Numbered from the stretch's first letter, positions 1-7,477 are shown. The stretch is 9,612 bases of DNA from Deltaproteobacteria bacterium (GCA_020342025.1 CP070840.1:1324803-1334414), one strand, 5' to 3'. A program made the numbers and translations. The notes: generated by a model from the letters alone, not told the origin.

Positions 1-570
<570 letters not shown>

Positions 571-572
<2 letters not shown>

Positions 573-590
573 AGCATCTCAGCTCTTCTT
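571..590 (+). terminator. Weak hairpin overlapping the pheS stop codon
   Basis: AGAGC (571-575) and GCTCT (582-586) form a 5-bp stem with a 6-base loop, followed by the short pyrimidine run TCTT. The stem starts inside the TAG stop codon. It is too short and its T run too poor to call a real intrinsic terminator; it could cause pausing or protect the 3' end of the pheS message. Confidence 0.15.
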
Positions 591-642
591 GGAGTTGCAG
601 AGTAGCGGGGTTTGCCGGCACTTGTCGGAGAATAGTCAGCCC

Positions 643-723
643 AATGGAGTATTGGAGTGCTGGAGTAACGTGTATAAGAGCTGAATCCAACACTCCAATA
701 CTCCATCAATCCATTACTCCCTC
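643..723. repeat. 8-base periodic inverted repeat between pheS and pheT
   Basis: The left side holds three head-to-tail 8-mers of the form NNTGGAGT (643-650, 651-658, 659-666). The right side holds five 8-mers of the complementary form A(C/A)TCCANN or close to it (684-691, 692-699, 700-707, 708-715, 716-723). Because the two sides are reverse complements, 644-659 pairs perfectly with 691-706 (16 bp), and the stem extends to 644-664 with 686-706 with one mismatch, leaving a 21-base loop. The strict 8-base register distinguishes this from a simple terminator, and no T run follows. Similar TGGAGT-rich intergenic repeats are, to my recollection, scattered through some deltaproteobacterial genomes, so a dispersed repeat is the best guess. 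A role in pheT mRNA folding is possible. Confidence 0.75.
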
Positions 724-782
724 CAGGGCGTAGGCCCTCTGGGCCGGAGTCCCATTGCGGAGCAAAGCGGAGCTCAGGTTCT

Positions 783-3197
783 ATGCGCGTAAGTCTGAAC
801 TGGCTTAAAGACTATGTGGACATTGATATGTCAGCCGAGGATCTGGCTGAACGCCTGACCATGTCCGGTCTGGAGGTGGAAGCCCTGGAGCCGCTGGGCC
901 AGTCTCTTGAAGAGATCCTGGTGGCAAAGATATTATCCATAAGGCCCCACCCTGATGCTGATCGGCTATTTATTTGTGATATGGATACAGGCGATGGAGA
1001 AGTGCCCGTGGTCTGCAGCGCACCCAACCTTGAGACAGGCGCCATGGTTCCTTTGGCGCTTCCTGGCACCCGGTTGCCGGGAGGAACGGTGGTGGAAGAA
1101 AGCCAAATAAGGGGTGAACGTTCTGTGGGCATGCTTTTGGCAGAAGATGAGATGGGCCTTACCGATGACCACACGGGCATCATGATTTTGCCCTCCGCCC
1201 TGTCACCCGGAGCAAGAGTCCCTCAGGTTGTCCCTTTAGAAGATTGGGCCCTGGATATCAGCATTACGCCCAACCGACCCGACTGCGCCTGCGTCATGGG
1301 GGTGGCCAGAGAAATTGCAGCCATAACAGGAGAGCAAATAAAGGAACCTGTGATAGAAATTGCGGAAGGTGCCACGCCGATTGAAGATCTAACAAAGGTC
1401 ACCATAGATGATCCTGCGGGGTGCCCCCGTTATGCAGCAGGTATGATCCGTGGCGTTGAACTGCGGCCATCCCCTTTCTGGCTGAGATACCGTCTTCACG
1501 CCTCAGGCGTGAGAGGCATCAATAATGTGGTGGATGTGACCAATTATGTGATGTTGGAGATGGGCCAACCCTTGCACGCCTTTGATTATGATCGGCTTAG
1601 AGAGAACCGGATAGTGGTCAAAAGGGCAGGGGATGGCGAGAGATTCAGCACCCTGGATGGGCAGTCCCACACCCTGAACAGAGAAATCCTGATGATTTGT
1701 GACGGAGAGCGGTCAGTGGCCGTTGCAGGTATAATGGGTGGTCTCAACTCAGAGATTTTTGCCGGTTCCAAAAATGTGCTGGTGGAGAGCGCCTACTTTG
1801 ACCCGATAACCATACGGAGAGGTTCGAAGACGCTTGCCATCTCCACGGAGGCTTCCTACCGATTCGAAAGAGGCATAGACATTGAGGGCGTGATTACCGC
1901 CCTGAGGAGAGCCTTGATGCTCATTGAGCAATTAGCGGGTGGCCAGGTGGTTAAAGGATTAATCGATAATTATCCGAGACCTTTCAGCCCTCCGGTGATT
2001 GATTTAAGGATTGATAAGACCAATGATTTCCTCGGAACCTCACTTTCCCAGAAGACTATAGCCGGCTATCTGAGGGCCCTGTCGTTGCAGGTGGAAGAGG
2101 GGGGTCCCAATGTGATCCGAGTTAAGCCACCCACATATCGTGTTGATATCACTAGAGAAGTAGACCTTATGGAGGAGGTGGCCAGGCTAGAAGGATACGA
2201 CAGGATTCCCGTGAGATCTCCCCATATTAGGCCTTCTGATGAAGCGGATACGCCCGAGCTCATACTCCCCGATAAGACGCGAGAGATCATGGTGGGCCTC
2301 GGTTTTACCGAGATTATCACATACAGCTTCATTTCCCCAGATTCGGCAGAGTTCTTGAGGTCGGGAAAGGATAGCCTCCTTCGGTCCTTTGTCAAATTGT
2401 TAAATCCCCTGAGCACAGATCAGTCCGTGATGAGAACTTCCCTGGTGCCAGGGCTTTTGGATGCAATCCGAACCAATATCCATCATGGAGAGAAAGATCT
2501 GAAGCTTTTTGAATGGGGCAAGGTATTTGTTCGCAGCGAAAAGGAGGAACTTCCCCAAGAGGTGCCTTTCCTGGGGGCCATTATGACTGGCTTGTCGGAT
2601 CAAAAGGCCTGGTATCAGGAGGAGAGAAATGGGGATTTTTACGACATAAAAGGGGCTGTTGAGGCCCTTTTGACCGCCTTGGGACTTGGCGGATTTCGGT
2701 TCAAAAGAGACCACATTCCACCCCATTACCATCCTGAGGTTTCGTCTCATATACACTTCAGAGATTCCGTCATAGGACATGTGGGCCAAATTCTGCCTGA
2801 AGTGATGAAAAGCTATGATTTGGAATCGGTCATCGCCTATATCTTTGAAGTGGATATCAGAACTCTCATGGAGAACATGCCAGAGAAGAAGGCATTTGTG
2901 CCCTATGCCAGGTTCCCCGCGGTTTTCAGGGATATTTCCTTGATCATGGACCGGCGAGTGGCAAGCGCTGAGGTACAAGAAATCATAGAGAATGAGGGAG
3001 GAGAACTCATTGAAACGCTGAACATTTACGACCTTTATGAAGGAGGGAAGATGGACCCCTCTGAAAAGGCACTCACTTTCAGGATCTGCTACAGGTCGAA
3101 AAAGGGCACTTTGGATGGACAGGAAATAAACCGGTTACATGAGACCATCATCAATCAGATAAGACAAAAGACCGGTGGTCGATTAAGGGAGGGTTGA
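783..3197 (+). CDS. pheT: Phenylalanyl-tRNA synthetase beta subunit
   Basis: Partner of PheS in charging tRNA-Phe. It binds the tRNA and contributes the editing site that removes mis-attached tyrosine. Its 804 residues match the usual length of about 800. Domain order is canonical: N-terminal MRVSLNWLKDYVDI, an OB-fold tRNA-binding domain (about 39-148, with PHPDADRL and the GxLL loop near 116-120), LDISITPNRPDC (157-168), the B3/B4 editing domain (about 210-385, with RGINNVVDVTNYV and GQPLHAFDYD), the B5 domain (about 400-475), a catalytically inactive synthetase-like core (about 485-695), and the C-terminal ferredoxin-fold anticodon-binding domain (about 705-804, starting near YARFPAVFRDISL). 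The ATG start has a GGAG 10 bases upstream and a CAGG 4 bases upstream; both are modest, but homologues begin with the same MRVSLNWL stretch. No truncation or frameshift seen. The downstream regulator is very close, suggesting co-transcription. Confidence 0.98.
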   Translation: MRVSLNWLKDYVDIDMSAEDLAERLTMSGLEVEALEPLGQSLEEILVAKILSIRPHPDADRLFICDMDTGDGEVPVVCSAPNLETGAMVPLALPGTRLPGGTVVEESQIRGERSVGMLLAEDEMGLTDDHTGIMILPSALSPGARVPQVVPLEDWALDISITPNRPDCACVMGVAREIAAITGEQIKEPVIEIAEGATPIEDLTKVTIDDPAGCPRYAAGMIRGVELRPSPFWLRYRLHASGVRGINNVVDVTNYVMLEMGQPLHAFDYDRLRENRIVVKRAGDGERFSTLDGQSHTLNREILMICDGERSVAVAGIMGGLNSEIFAGSKNVLVESAYFDPITIRRGSKTLAISTEASYRFERGIDIEGVITALRRALMLIEQLAGGQVVKGLIDNYPRPFSPPVIDLRIDKTNDFLGTSLSQKTIAGYLRALSLQVEEGGPNVIRVKPPTYRVDITREVDLMEEVARLEGYDRIPVRSPHIRPSDEADTPELILPDKTREIMVGLGFTEIITYSFISPDSAEFLRSGKDSLLRSFVKLLNPLSTDQSVMRTSLVPGLLDAIRTNIHHGEKDLKLFEWGKVFVRSEKEELPQEVPFLGAIMTGLSDQKAWYQEERNGDFYDIKGAVEALLTALGLGGFRFKRDHIPPHYHPEVSSHIHFRDSVIGHVGQILPEVMKSYDLESVIAYIFEVDIRTLMENMPEKKAFVPYARFPAVFRDISLIMDRRVASAEVQEIIENEGGELIETLNIYDLYEGGKMDPSEKALTFRICYRSKKGTLDGQEINRLHETIINQIRQKTGGRLREG

Positions 3198-3203
3198 GGA
3201 GGT
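3196..3203 (+). promoter_or_regulatory. Ribosome binding site of the MerR-like gene inside the pheT stop
   Basis: GAGGAGGT is a near-perfect Shine-Dalgarno sequence. It starts within the pheT TGA stop and lies only 2 bases before the ATG at 3205, closer than the usual 5-9. The overlap suggests the regulator is translated from the pheT message by re-engaging terminating ribosomes. Confidence 0.7.
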
Positions 3204-3204
3204 T

Positions 3205-3525
3205 ATGGAGATCCCTGACGATAAGAAATATTTTAGAATAGGTGAGGTGAGTCGCATTATAGGCGTTCGACCCTATGTGCTCAGATACTGGGAGAGCGAA
3301 TTTCCCCAAATCCGGCCCCACCGGGCCGACTCCAACCAGAGGACATATCAAAAAAAGGACCTGCAAACGATCTTCAAGATAAAGAAGCTCCTCTATGAGG
3401 AAAGGCTTACCATTGAAGGGGCCAAAAGGAAGCTAAGGGAGAACAGGTCAAACCCGCCCCCTGTGGAGAAAGAGCTCCTGAAGGAGATAAGAAGCGAACT
3501 TAAGGATATTCTAAAGGCCCTGTAA
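3205..3525 (+). CDS. Small MerR-family DNA-binding regulator
   Basis: A cytoplasmic transcription regulator of 106 residues. The N-terminal winged helix-turn-helix is typical: YFRIGEVSRIIGVRPYVLRYWESEF (residues 9-33 in pieces), then the wing with NQRTYQKKD (44-52) and a helical stretch (about 53-80, IKKLLYEERLTIEGAKRKL). A short linker with three prolines leads to a charged helix (87-106) suited to dimerisation. There is no effector-binding domain and no cysteine at all, so it is not a classic metal or thiol sensor. This short form is common downstream of pheT in Desulfobacterota. In Geobacter and enterobacteria ihfA follows pheT; here ihfA is absent from this position and the MerR gene comes directly. 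The target genes cannot be inferred. The ATG is chosen from the strong ribosome binding site and homologue-like N-terminus. Confidence 0.93.
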   Translation: MEIPDDKKYFRIGEVSRIIGVRPYVLRYWESEFPQIRPHRADSNQRTYQKKDLQTIFKIKKLLYEERLTIEGAKRKLRENRSNPPPVEKELLKEIRSELKDILKAL

Positions 3526-3570
3526 GCTTCTCCCCGCCCGCGGTCTGAAGGAAGCCGAAAACCCCCGGTT

Positions 3571-3625
3571 GGCGAGGGGATTGCTTCGTCCCCCGCATCA
3601 AGTGCGGGGTCCTCGCAATGACATT
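3571..3625. repeat. REP-like palindromic element
   Basis: This element sits between two convergent genes. An inner hairpin is formed by CCCCGCA (3591-3597) and TGCGGGG (3603-3609) with the loop TCAAG, enclosed by GCGAGG (3572-3577) pairing with CCTCGC (3611-3616). An alternative outer pairing is ATTGC (3580-3584) with GCAAT (3615-3619). The flanks ATTGCTTCGTC and CCTCGCAATGAC match, from memory, a dispersed repeat seen in many bacterial genomes, in which the sequence between them varies. It may also help end transcription from both sides, but there is no T run. The rest of 3526-3684 shows only a weak ATGAC/GTCAT stem (3618-3636) and no tRNA. Confidence 0.75.
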
Positions 3626-3684
3626 TTACGGGTCATGTTCGTTTTGCCTTGAAGTAGCAAACCCCTTCCCCGGTCTCATCCAAC

Positions 3685-4923
3685 CTAACAGATAAAGATC
3701 TCCACAGGAACCTTACTTATCAGGCGACACCCTGAAGCCGTGACCAGGAGGACGCTCTCGATTCCTGCGGCAAATTCTTCTTGAAAGACCATCTTGGGCT
3801 CCAAGGCGAAGGTCATTCCGGGTACCAGGGGATCTTCCCACCCTTTAGCGACAATAGGGGGCTCTATCAGCTCAAGCCCAACGCCATGGCCTATGAAACT
3901 TACTTTGTAACCAGGGGGCCCCAGGTATTGCTCCTCATATCCCAATGATTTGGCCTCAGAGGCAGAGATCTCAAAGAGTTCACCCACCGTCATTCCTGGC
4001 TTGACCTTTTCCAAGACCGCATTGTGGATATGGATAGTCGCTTGACAGGCCCCCATCGCCCTGTCGGGCATGGAGTCGATGGCAAACATCCGTGTCTCGT
4101 CCAGATGGTAGCCATTCAACACAGACGTGAAGTCGATCATGATGGGCTCATGGGCTGCCAGGGCTTTATTTCCAGCTCCGCAGGGAAAAGCAGCAGAGGT
4201 CCCCTCACCGCTGGCAGGAGAGTCCAGAAGTCCCACCATGCCACCGCTTTTCCCGCTCAAAATGTGCCAGGGATAGCCCTCTGTCTGATAATCCCTCACC
4301 CTCATTTTTGCGCCGTGCCCGAGTTTTCGGGCAAACGTTTCAAACATGCCCGCAAATTCCATCTCCGTATAGCCCGGGCGAAGGGCTGTTCTCATATATT
4401 CAAATGTCTTCTGGCTGAGATCGGCCGTTCTGTCCATTTGCTCAATTTCCCAAGGGGATTTGATCATTCGGATCTTCTGGATGAGAGGAGATCCGTCCAC
4501 GTAATCCTCCACTGGAAAAATGCGACGGTAGAAATTGAAGTCCCTCACAGGCACCACATCAAATTCAAGACCCAAGGTTTGTGGAAGTTTCCCAAAATAG
4601 TCCGAGATGAGACCTGGAACCTCGTTCACGGAACGGATCTCAACGATGTTTTCCAAGGAGGACTCTTTCTGCGCCCTGGCCATAAATTTCTTGATGCACA
4701 AAAGGGGTTCTCCCTCAGCAGGCATATAGAGAAACCCGTTCTGGGCTGTTCCCGAAAAATAGAAAAGATCTACACGCTGAACAATTAGGAGACCTTCGAT
4801 ACCCTTTTCCTGAAGCTCTCTCTGTATGGCCACTTGCCGACGACGTATCTCGCTGGGAGGGACCTTAGAATCTTGTGTCATCTTTTTTTCAATCCTTTCA
4901 AAATCCACAAATCCGATTGACAC
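3685..4923 (-). CDS. M24-family metallopeptidase (Xaa-Pro aminopeptidase/creatinase-like)
   Basis: Probable cytoplasmic dinuclear-metal hydrolase with the pita-bread fold, acting on Xaa-Pro peptides or small amidines; the exact substrate is unknown. It has 412 residues from a GTG at 4923. An N-terminal creatinase-like domain covers about 25-150 and the catalytic domain about 160-405. All five expected metal ligands are present: D264 (IMIDFTS), D275 (GYHLDETRMF), H346 (FIGHGVGLE), E375 (FALEPKMVF) and E389 (GIESVLLV). H220 in the WHILSG stretch is also typical of this subfamily. No signal peptide or membrane segment. Two starts are plausible: GTG at 4923 with AAAAGG about 7 bases upstream, or ATG at 4881 with AAAGGA about 11 bases upstream; the shorter form (398 residues) still keeps the whole fold. 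It is transcribed away from the livK operon, which may mean shared regulation or a shared substrate, but that is only positional inference. Confidence 0.93.
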   Translation of the reverse strand: MSIGFVDFERIEKKMTQDSKVPPSEIRRRQVAIQRELQEKGIEGLLIVQRVDLFYFSGTAQNGFLYMPAEGEPLLCIKKFMARAQKESSLENIVEIRSVNEVPGLISDYFGKLPQTLGLEFDVVPVRDFNFYRRIFPVEDYVDGSPLIQKIRMIKSPWEIEQMDRTADLSQKTFEYMRTALRPGYTEMEFAGMFETFARKLGHGAKMRVRDYQTEGYPWHILSGKSGGMVGLLDSPASGEGTSAAFPCGAGNKALAAHEPIMIDFTSVLNGYHLDETRMFAIDSMPDRAMGACQATIHIHNAVLEKVKPGMTVGELFEISASEAKSLGYEEQYLGPPGYKVSFIGHGVGLELIEPPIVAKGWEDPLVPGMTFALEPKMVFQEEFAAGIESVLLVTASGCRLISKVPVEIFIC

Positions 4924-5132
4924 CTAAAATCCTTTTACCTATACTACCGCCCTGAAAAGCCTTATCTTGTGTCTCATAACATACCAAATCTTCAAGAGGG
5001 AAGGTATTCTTCCACAATTGGCCGTTTGAATGTGGCGGTCCGGATAGACCGGGCCTCCATAGCGTCACTTCAGGAAATCCTATTTAGCCAAACCAATAAC
5101 TTTCTCAATCTTTCAGTGAAAGGAGGGTCATT
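4924..5132. promoter_or_regulatory. Divergent upstream region of the M24 gene and livK
   Basis: This 209-base AT-richer gap must contain promoters for both directions, but I found no convincing -35/-10 pair on either strand. Two small inverted repeats stand out: GGAAG-GTATT-CTTCC (4999-5013) and CGGTC-CGGATA-GACCG (5036-5051). Both are 5 bp with short loops and could be operator half-sites or leader hairpins of livK. A short open frame here (4969-5157) runs into livK in another frame and has no coding character. Confidence 0.4.
5120..5127 (+). promoter_or_regulatory. Strong ribosome binding site of livK
   Basis: AAGGAGGG lies 5 bases before the ATG at 5133. It is the best-formed site in the transporter operon, consistent with the binding protein being needed in excess over the membrane subunits, and it fixes the livK start. 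Confidence 0.85.
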
Positions 5133-6359
5133 ATGGGAATTAGGAGTCATTTCATGAGAAGTGCTGCCTTGTTAGGGTGCCTCTTGGCCGTATCACTCAT
5201 CCTCGTTGCCGCTCCAGCAGGGGCAAAAAACATCAAAGTGGGGATAATAGATTGCTATAGCGGACCACCCGCAGCGTACACCAAGGAAGCCCTTAACGGC
5301 TTCCAACTGGCCCTGAACGATATTAACAAGAAGGGGGTGTTAGGGAAAAAGATCGAATTTACCACTCGGGATACCAAATTCAAGGTGGATATTGGCCTGA
5401 GCGCGGCCAAAGAGCTGGTCCTGAGGGAGAACGTGGATGTCCTTGTTGGCATCATTAGCAGCGGTGTGGCCATGGCCGTATCGGATTATGTGAAAGGGGA
5501 GAAGGTCCCCCTAATCGTCTGGATAGCGAAGAGTGAGAGGATCACCGGAGAGAAAGGCCATCGCTACGTCTTTTCTACGGGTGAAAATACGTATATGGCT
5601 GGCAAGGCCGGGGGGGTTGCCCTTTCCAAAAAACCCTATTTCGCGTACTGGATTGCAGGGGACGATTATGAATATGGCCATGCCATTGCCAATGCCGCCT
5701 GGCGAAACCTGGAGGCCATGAAGCCCGGGGTAAAGAAGATAGGGGAATCCTGGTGGAAGCCCGGGGAACCGGATCTCATTCCCTATCTGACCGCCATTGA
5801 GGCAAAAAGGCCTGATGCGGTTATATTCGCCACGGGTGGCCGCAGCATGGCCAATATCATGAAGGCGGTCAAGGCGACGGGCATGTCTGAAAGGGTGGCC
5901 GTCTATGTCCACACCGCGACCGATTATGCGGTTCTGAAGTCGCTGGGGACAGAGGGTCCCGAGGGTGTGTACGGCACCATGGACTACCACTTCTATTATC
6001 CGGAAACCGCAGCCAACAGGGCGTTTGTAAACGCATATCAAGCCGCCTACGGCGGCCCTCCCGGATTTCCCGCTTTTCATGGCTATATCACGGCCCAATT
6101 TATCGCCGGGGCCTATAGAAAGGCGGGGAAGGTGGACAAGGAGAAATTCGTGGATGCCCTGGAGGGGCTGAGGATTTCTAGCCCCGCAGGGATGTTAGAG
6201 ATGCGGGCCTGTGACCATCAGGTGGTTCTCCCCATGTATCTTGGAGTCACACAGAAGTCACCCAAATACGATTTCCTCATCTCGGGGGATATCGTAACGT
6301 TGACGGGTAATCAGGTCATGCCGTCCTGTGGTGAGATCCAGAAGGCCCGGAAGAAATAG
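5133..6359 (+). CDS. livK: Periplasmic substrate-binding protein of a branched-chain amino acid-type ABC importer
   Basis: The 408-residue periplasmic binding protein captures a small ligand and delivers it to the LivHM channel. Residues 1-31 form a Sec signal peptide: positive start (R4, R9), hydrophobic core, and cleavage likely after AGA-31. There is no lipobox, so it is probably soluble. The mature part is a type I periplasmic binding fold (Peripla_BP_6): KVGIIDCYSGPPA at the N-lobe, GFQLALNDIN, VDVLVGIISSGVAMAVSDYV (102-120), GDDYEYGHA (177-184), PDAVIFATGG, and the late RACDHQ (358-363) common in this family. Cysteines 41, 360 and 399 remain after cleavage; C360 and C399 could form a disulphide. 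Where LivJ-type proteins carry the A-T pair that holds the amino acid backbone, this one reads WIAKSERIT, so Leu/Ile/Val may not be the ligand; other members carry amides, urea or aromatic acids. The symbol marks family role, not proven specificity. Confidence 0.92.
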   Translation: MGIRSHFMRSAALLGCLLAVSLILVAAPAGAKNIKVGIIDCYSGPPAAYTKEALNGFQLALNDINKKGVLGKKIEFTTRDTKFKVDIGLSAAKELVLRENVDVLVGIISSGVAMAVSDYVKGEKVPLIVWIAKSERITGEKGHRYVFSTGENTYMAGKAGGVALSKKPYFAYWIAGDDYEYGHAIANAAWRNLEAMKPGVKKIGESWWKPGEPDLIPYLTAIEAKRPDAVIFATGGRSMANIMKAVKATGMSERVAVYVHTATDYAVLKSLGTEGPEGVYGTMDYHFYYPETAANRAFVNAYQAAYGGPPGFPAFHGYITAQFIAGAYRKAGKVDKEKFVDALEGLRISSPAGMLEMRACDHQVVLPMYLGVTQKSPKYDFLISGDIVTLTGNQVMPSCGEIQKARKK

Positions 6360-6388
6360 GACGAAATCGATCCGTTTGTGATTGAAGA

Positions 6389-6445
6389 ATGAGGGGGGGA
6401 CGGATAAAGGGGAAGGCGAAACCGCATTCACCCCCGTCCCCTCAT
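6389..6445 (+). promoter_or_regulatory. GC-rich hairpin between livK and livH
   Basis: ATGAGGGG (6389-6396) pairs with CCCCTCAT (6438-6445), and after a 3-base G bulge ACGG (6400-6403) pairs with CCGT (6434-6437), giving 12 pairs around a 30-base loop. No T run follows, so it is unlikely to be a complete terminator. It sits in the 162-base gap after the binding protein gene, where such stems often stabilise the upstream message or cause partial read-through, giving more LivK than permease. The remainder of the gap shows no other feature. Confidence 0.55.
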
Positions 6446-6521
6446 CCTTACGTGTCAGGCAATTGCAAAGACCCATAGCCGTTTCCTGAATTCCACGCCA
6501 CATTTAGAGGAAGATCTCCCC

Positions 6522-7418
6522 ATGGAGGCCGAGCAAGGCATTACGATGGCTGCCTTGAGCAGCCACCTCTTCGTCGGTTTGAGCCGGGCAATGCTCCTGT
6601 TCATCGTCACTTCTGGGCTCAGCTTTGTCCTTGGCGTGCTCAGGGTCCCGAACGTGGCCCATGGCTCTCTGTATATGATCGGGGCCTTTTGCGCCTTTAG
6701 TATTTCCAAGCTGTTCGGGGGCGGTTCCGTGGGCTTTTGGCTCGCATTGATTCTCGCTCCTCTTGTGGTTGCTTTGGTCAGCCTCGTCGCAGAGAGATCC
6801 CTGTTCCGTCATCTCTACCAGAGGGAACACCTGATGCTTCTCCTGTTCACCTTTGCCCTGATGCTGATTTTTGGTGATCTGGTCAAGTTGATCTGGGGTG
6901 CCGAATATCGGTCCATCATGGCCCCCGAATTCCTCAGGGGTGCCGTATCTTTCTTCGGTTCATCCTTTCCCCGCTACAATTTCTTTCTCCTCATCATCGG
7001 CCCCATTGTGGCCATAGCCCTCTGGCTTTTCACAAACAAGACCAAGGTGGGAAAGATTGCCCGTGCAGCAGCTGTGGATATGGAGATGGTGGGGGCTATA
7101 GGGATCAACGTGAGCTGGGTATTTGCCTTTGCCTTTGTGCTGGGTTGCTTTCTGGCTGGACTTGGCGGTGCTTTGGTGGCGCCCACCATAAGCGTGTCCC
7201 TGGGCATGGATCATGACATGATCATTGAAGCCTTCCTGATCGTGACCATTGGGGGATTGGGCAATATGTGGGGGGCCATGGTGGGGTCGCTTATTTTTGG
7301 ATTGACCCAGTCCTTTGGTATCTTGTTCTGGCCGCAATTCGCCATTGTTTTTCCATACGCTGCGGTGGTCATCGTTTTGATATGGCGGCCAACAGGTATG
7401 CTCAAGTCTGTCTGGTGA
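6522..7418 (+). CDS. livH: ABC importer inner-membrane permease, LivH type
   Basis: One of two membrane subunits forming the translocation path in the inner membrane. It has 298 residues, normal for LivH, with about eight hydrophobic segments (near 22-40, 48-65, 72-92, 105-125, 153-171, 196-220, 235-262, 274-289). The family signature VLGVLRVPNVAHGSLYMIGA (36-55) is clear, and the cytoplasmic loop that docks on the ATPase is ARAAAVDMEMVGAIGINV (180-197), where most homologues have D/N-P-E-x-A. GGLGNMWGAMVGSLIFG (244-260) is also conserved. The start at 6522 has GAGGA ten bases upstream; an in-frame ATG at 6546 with AAGG seven bases upstream would remove eight residues and is nearly as likely. 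livM follows after 59 bases containing two hairpins. Confidence 0.94.
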   Translation: MEAEQGITMAALSSHLFVGLSRAMLLFIVTSGLSFVLGVLRVPNVAHGSLYMIGAFCAFSISKLFGGGSVGFWLALILAPLVVALVSLVAERSLFRHLYQREHLMLLLFTFALMLIFGDLVKLIWGAEYRSIMAPEFLRGAVSFFGSSFPRYNFFLLIIGPIVAIALWLFTNKTKVGKIARAAAVDMEMVGAIGINVSWVFAFAFVLGCFLAGLGGALVAPTISVSLGMDHDMIIEAFLIVTIGGLGNMWGAMVGSLIFGLTQSFGILFWPQFAIVFPYAAVVIVLIWRPTGMLKSVW

Positions 7419-7420
7419 TA

Positions 7421-7465
7421 AAATCTCTTGGCGAGATTTAATATAAAATTGCAAAGCAATTTTAT
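7421..7465 (+). promoter_or_regulatory. Two tandem hairpins between livH and livM
   Basis: The first is AAATCTC (7421-7427) with GAGATTT (7433-7439), 7 bp and loop TTGGC. The second is ATAAAATTGC (7443-7452) with GCAATTTTAT (7456-7465), a perfect 10-bp stem with triloop AAA. They lie back to back between the livH stop (7418) and the G-rich stretch 7467-7471 that precedes the TTG start of livM. They may tune livM translation or message stability, or be copies of a short dispersed palindrome. No T run follows the second stem, so a terminator is unlikely inside this operon. Confidence 0.7.
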
Positions 7466-7477
7466 TGGGGGCTCAAC

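Noticed and set aside
643..723. CRISPR array
   Set aside because: The units are only 8 bases long, have no spacers and appear in both orientations.
721..745. AGGGC-GTAG-GCCCT hairpin upstream of pheT read as a terminator or T-box leader
   Set aside because: Only 5 bp with no T run, and no T-box sequence or specifier loop is visible.
2400..2978. 192-codon open frame on the minus strand inside pheT
   Set aside because: Antisense to a conserved part of pheT, with no family resemblance or ribosome binding context.
3526..3684. A tRNA gene after the MerR gene, as seen in some related operons
   Set aside because: No acceptor stem, TTCGA-type T-loop or cloverleaf could be traced; the structure present is the REP-like palindrome.
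4024..4788. Long open frame of 254 codons on the plus strand opposite the M24 gene
   Set aside because: It lies entirely antisense to a gene with full catalytic motifs, has no recognisable domain and a composition rich in His, Arg and Ser typical of a shadow frame.
4924..5132. Sigma-70 promoters for livK and the M24 gene
   Set aside because: Several TATA-like or TTG-like hexamers exist, but none had an acceptable partner at 16-18 bases, so no exact promoter is claimed.
4969..5157. Possible 62-residue leader peptide upstream of livK
   Set aside because: No ribosome binding site at its ATG, no run of regulatory codons for branched-chain amino acids, and it overlaps the well-supported livK start in another frame.
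5511..6098. 195-codon open frame on the minus strand inside livK
   Set aside because: Antisense shadow of livK, rich in Gly, Arg and Ile with no domain pattern.
6960..7454. 164-codon open frame on the minus strand over livH
   Set aside because: Low-complexity His/Gln/Lys-rich translation typical of the reverse strand of a membrane protein gene.
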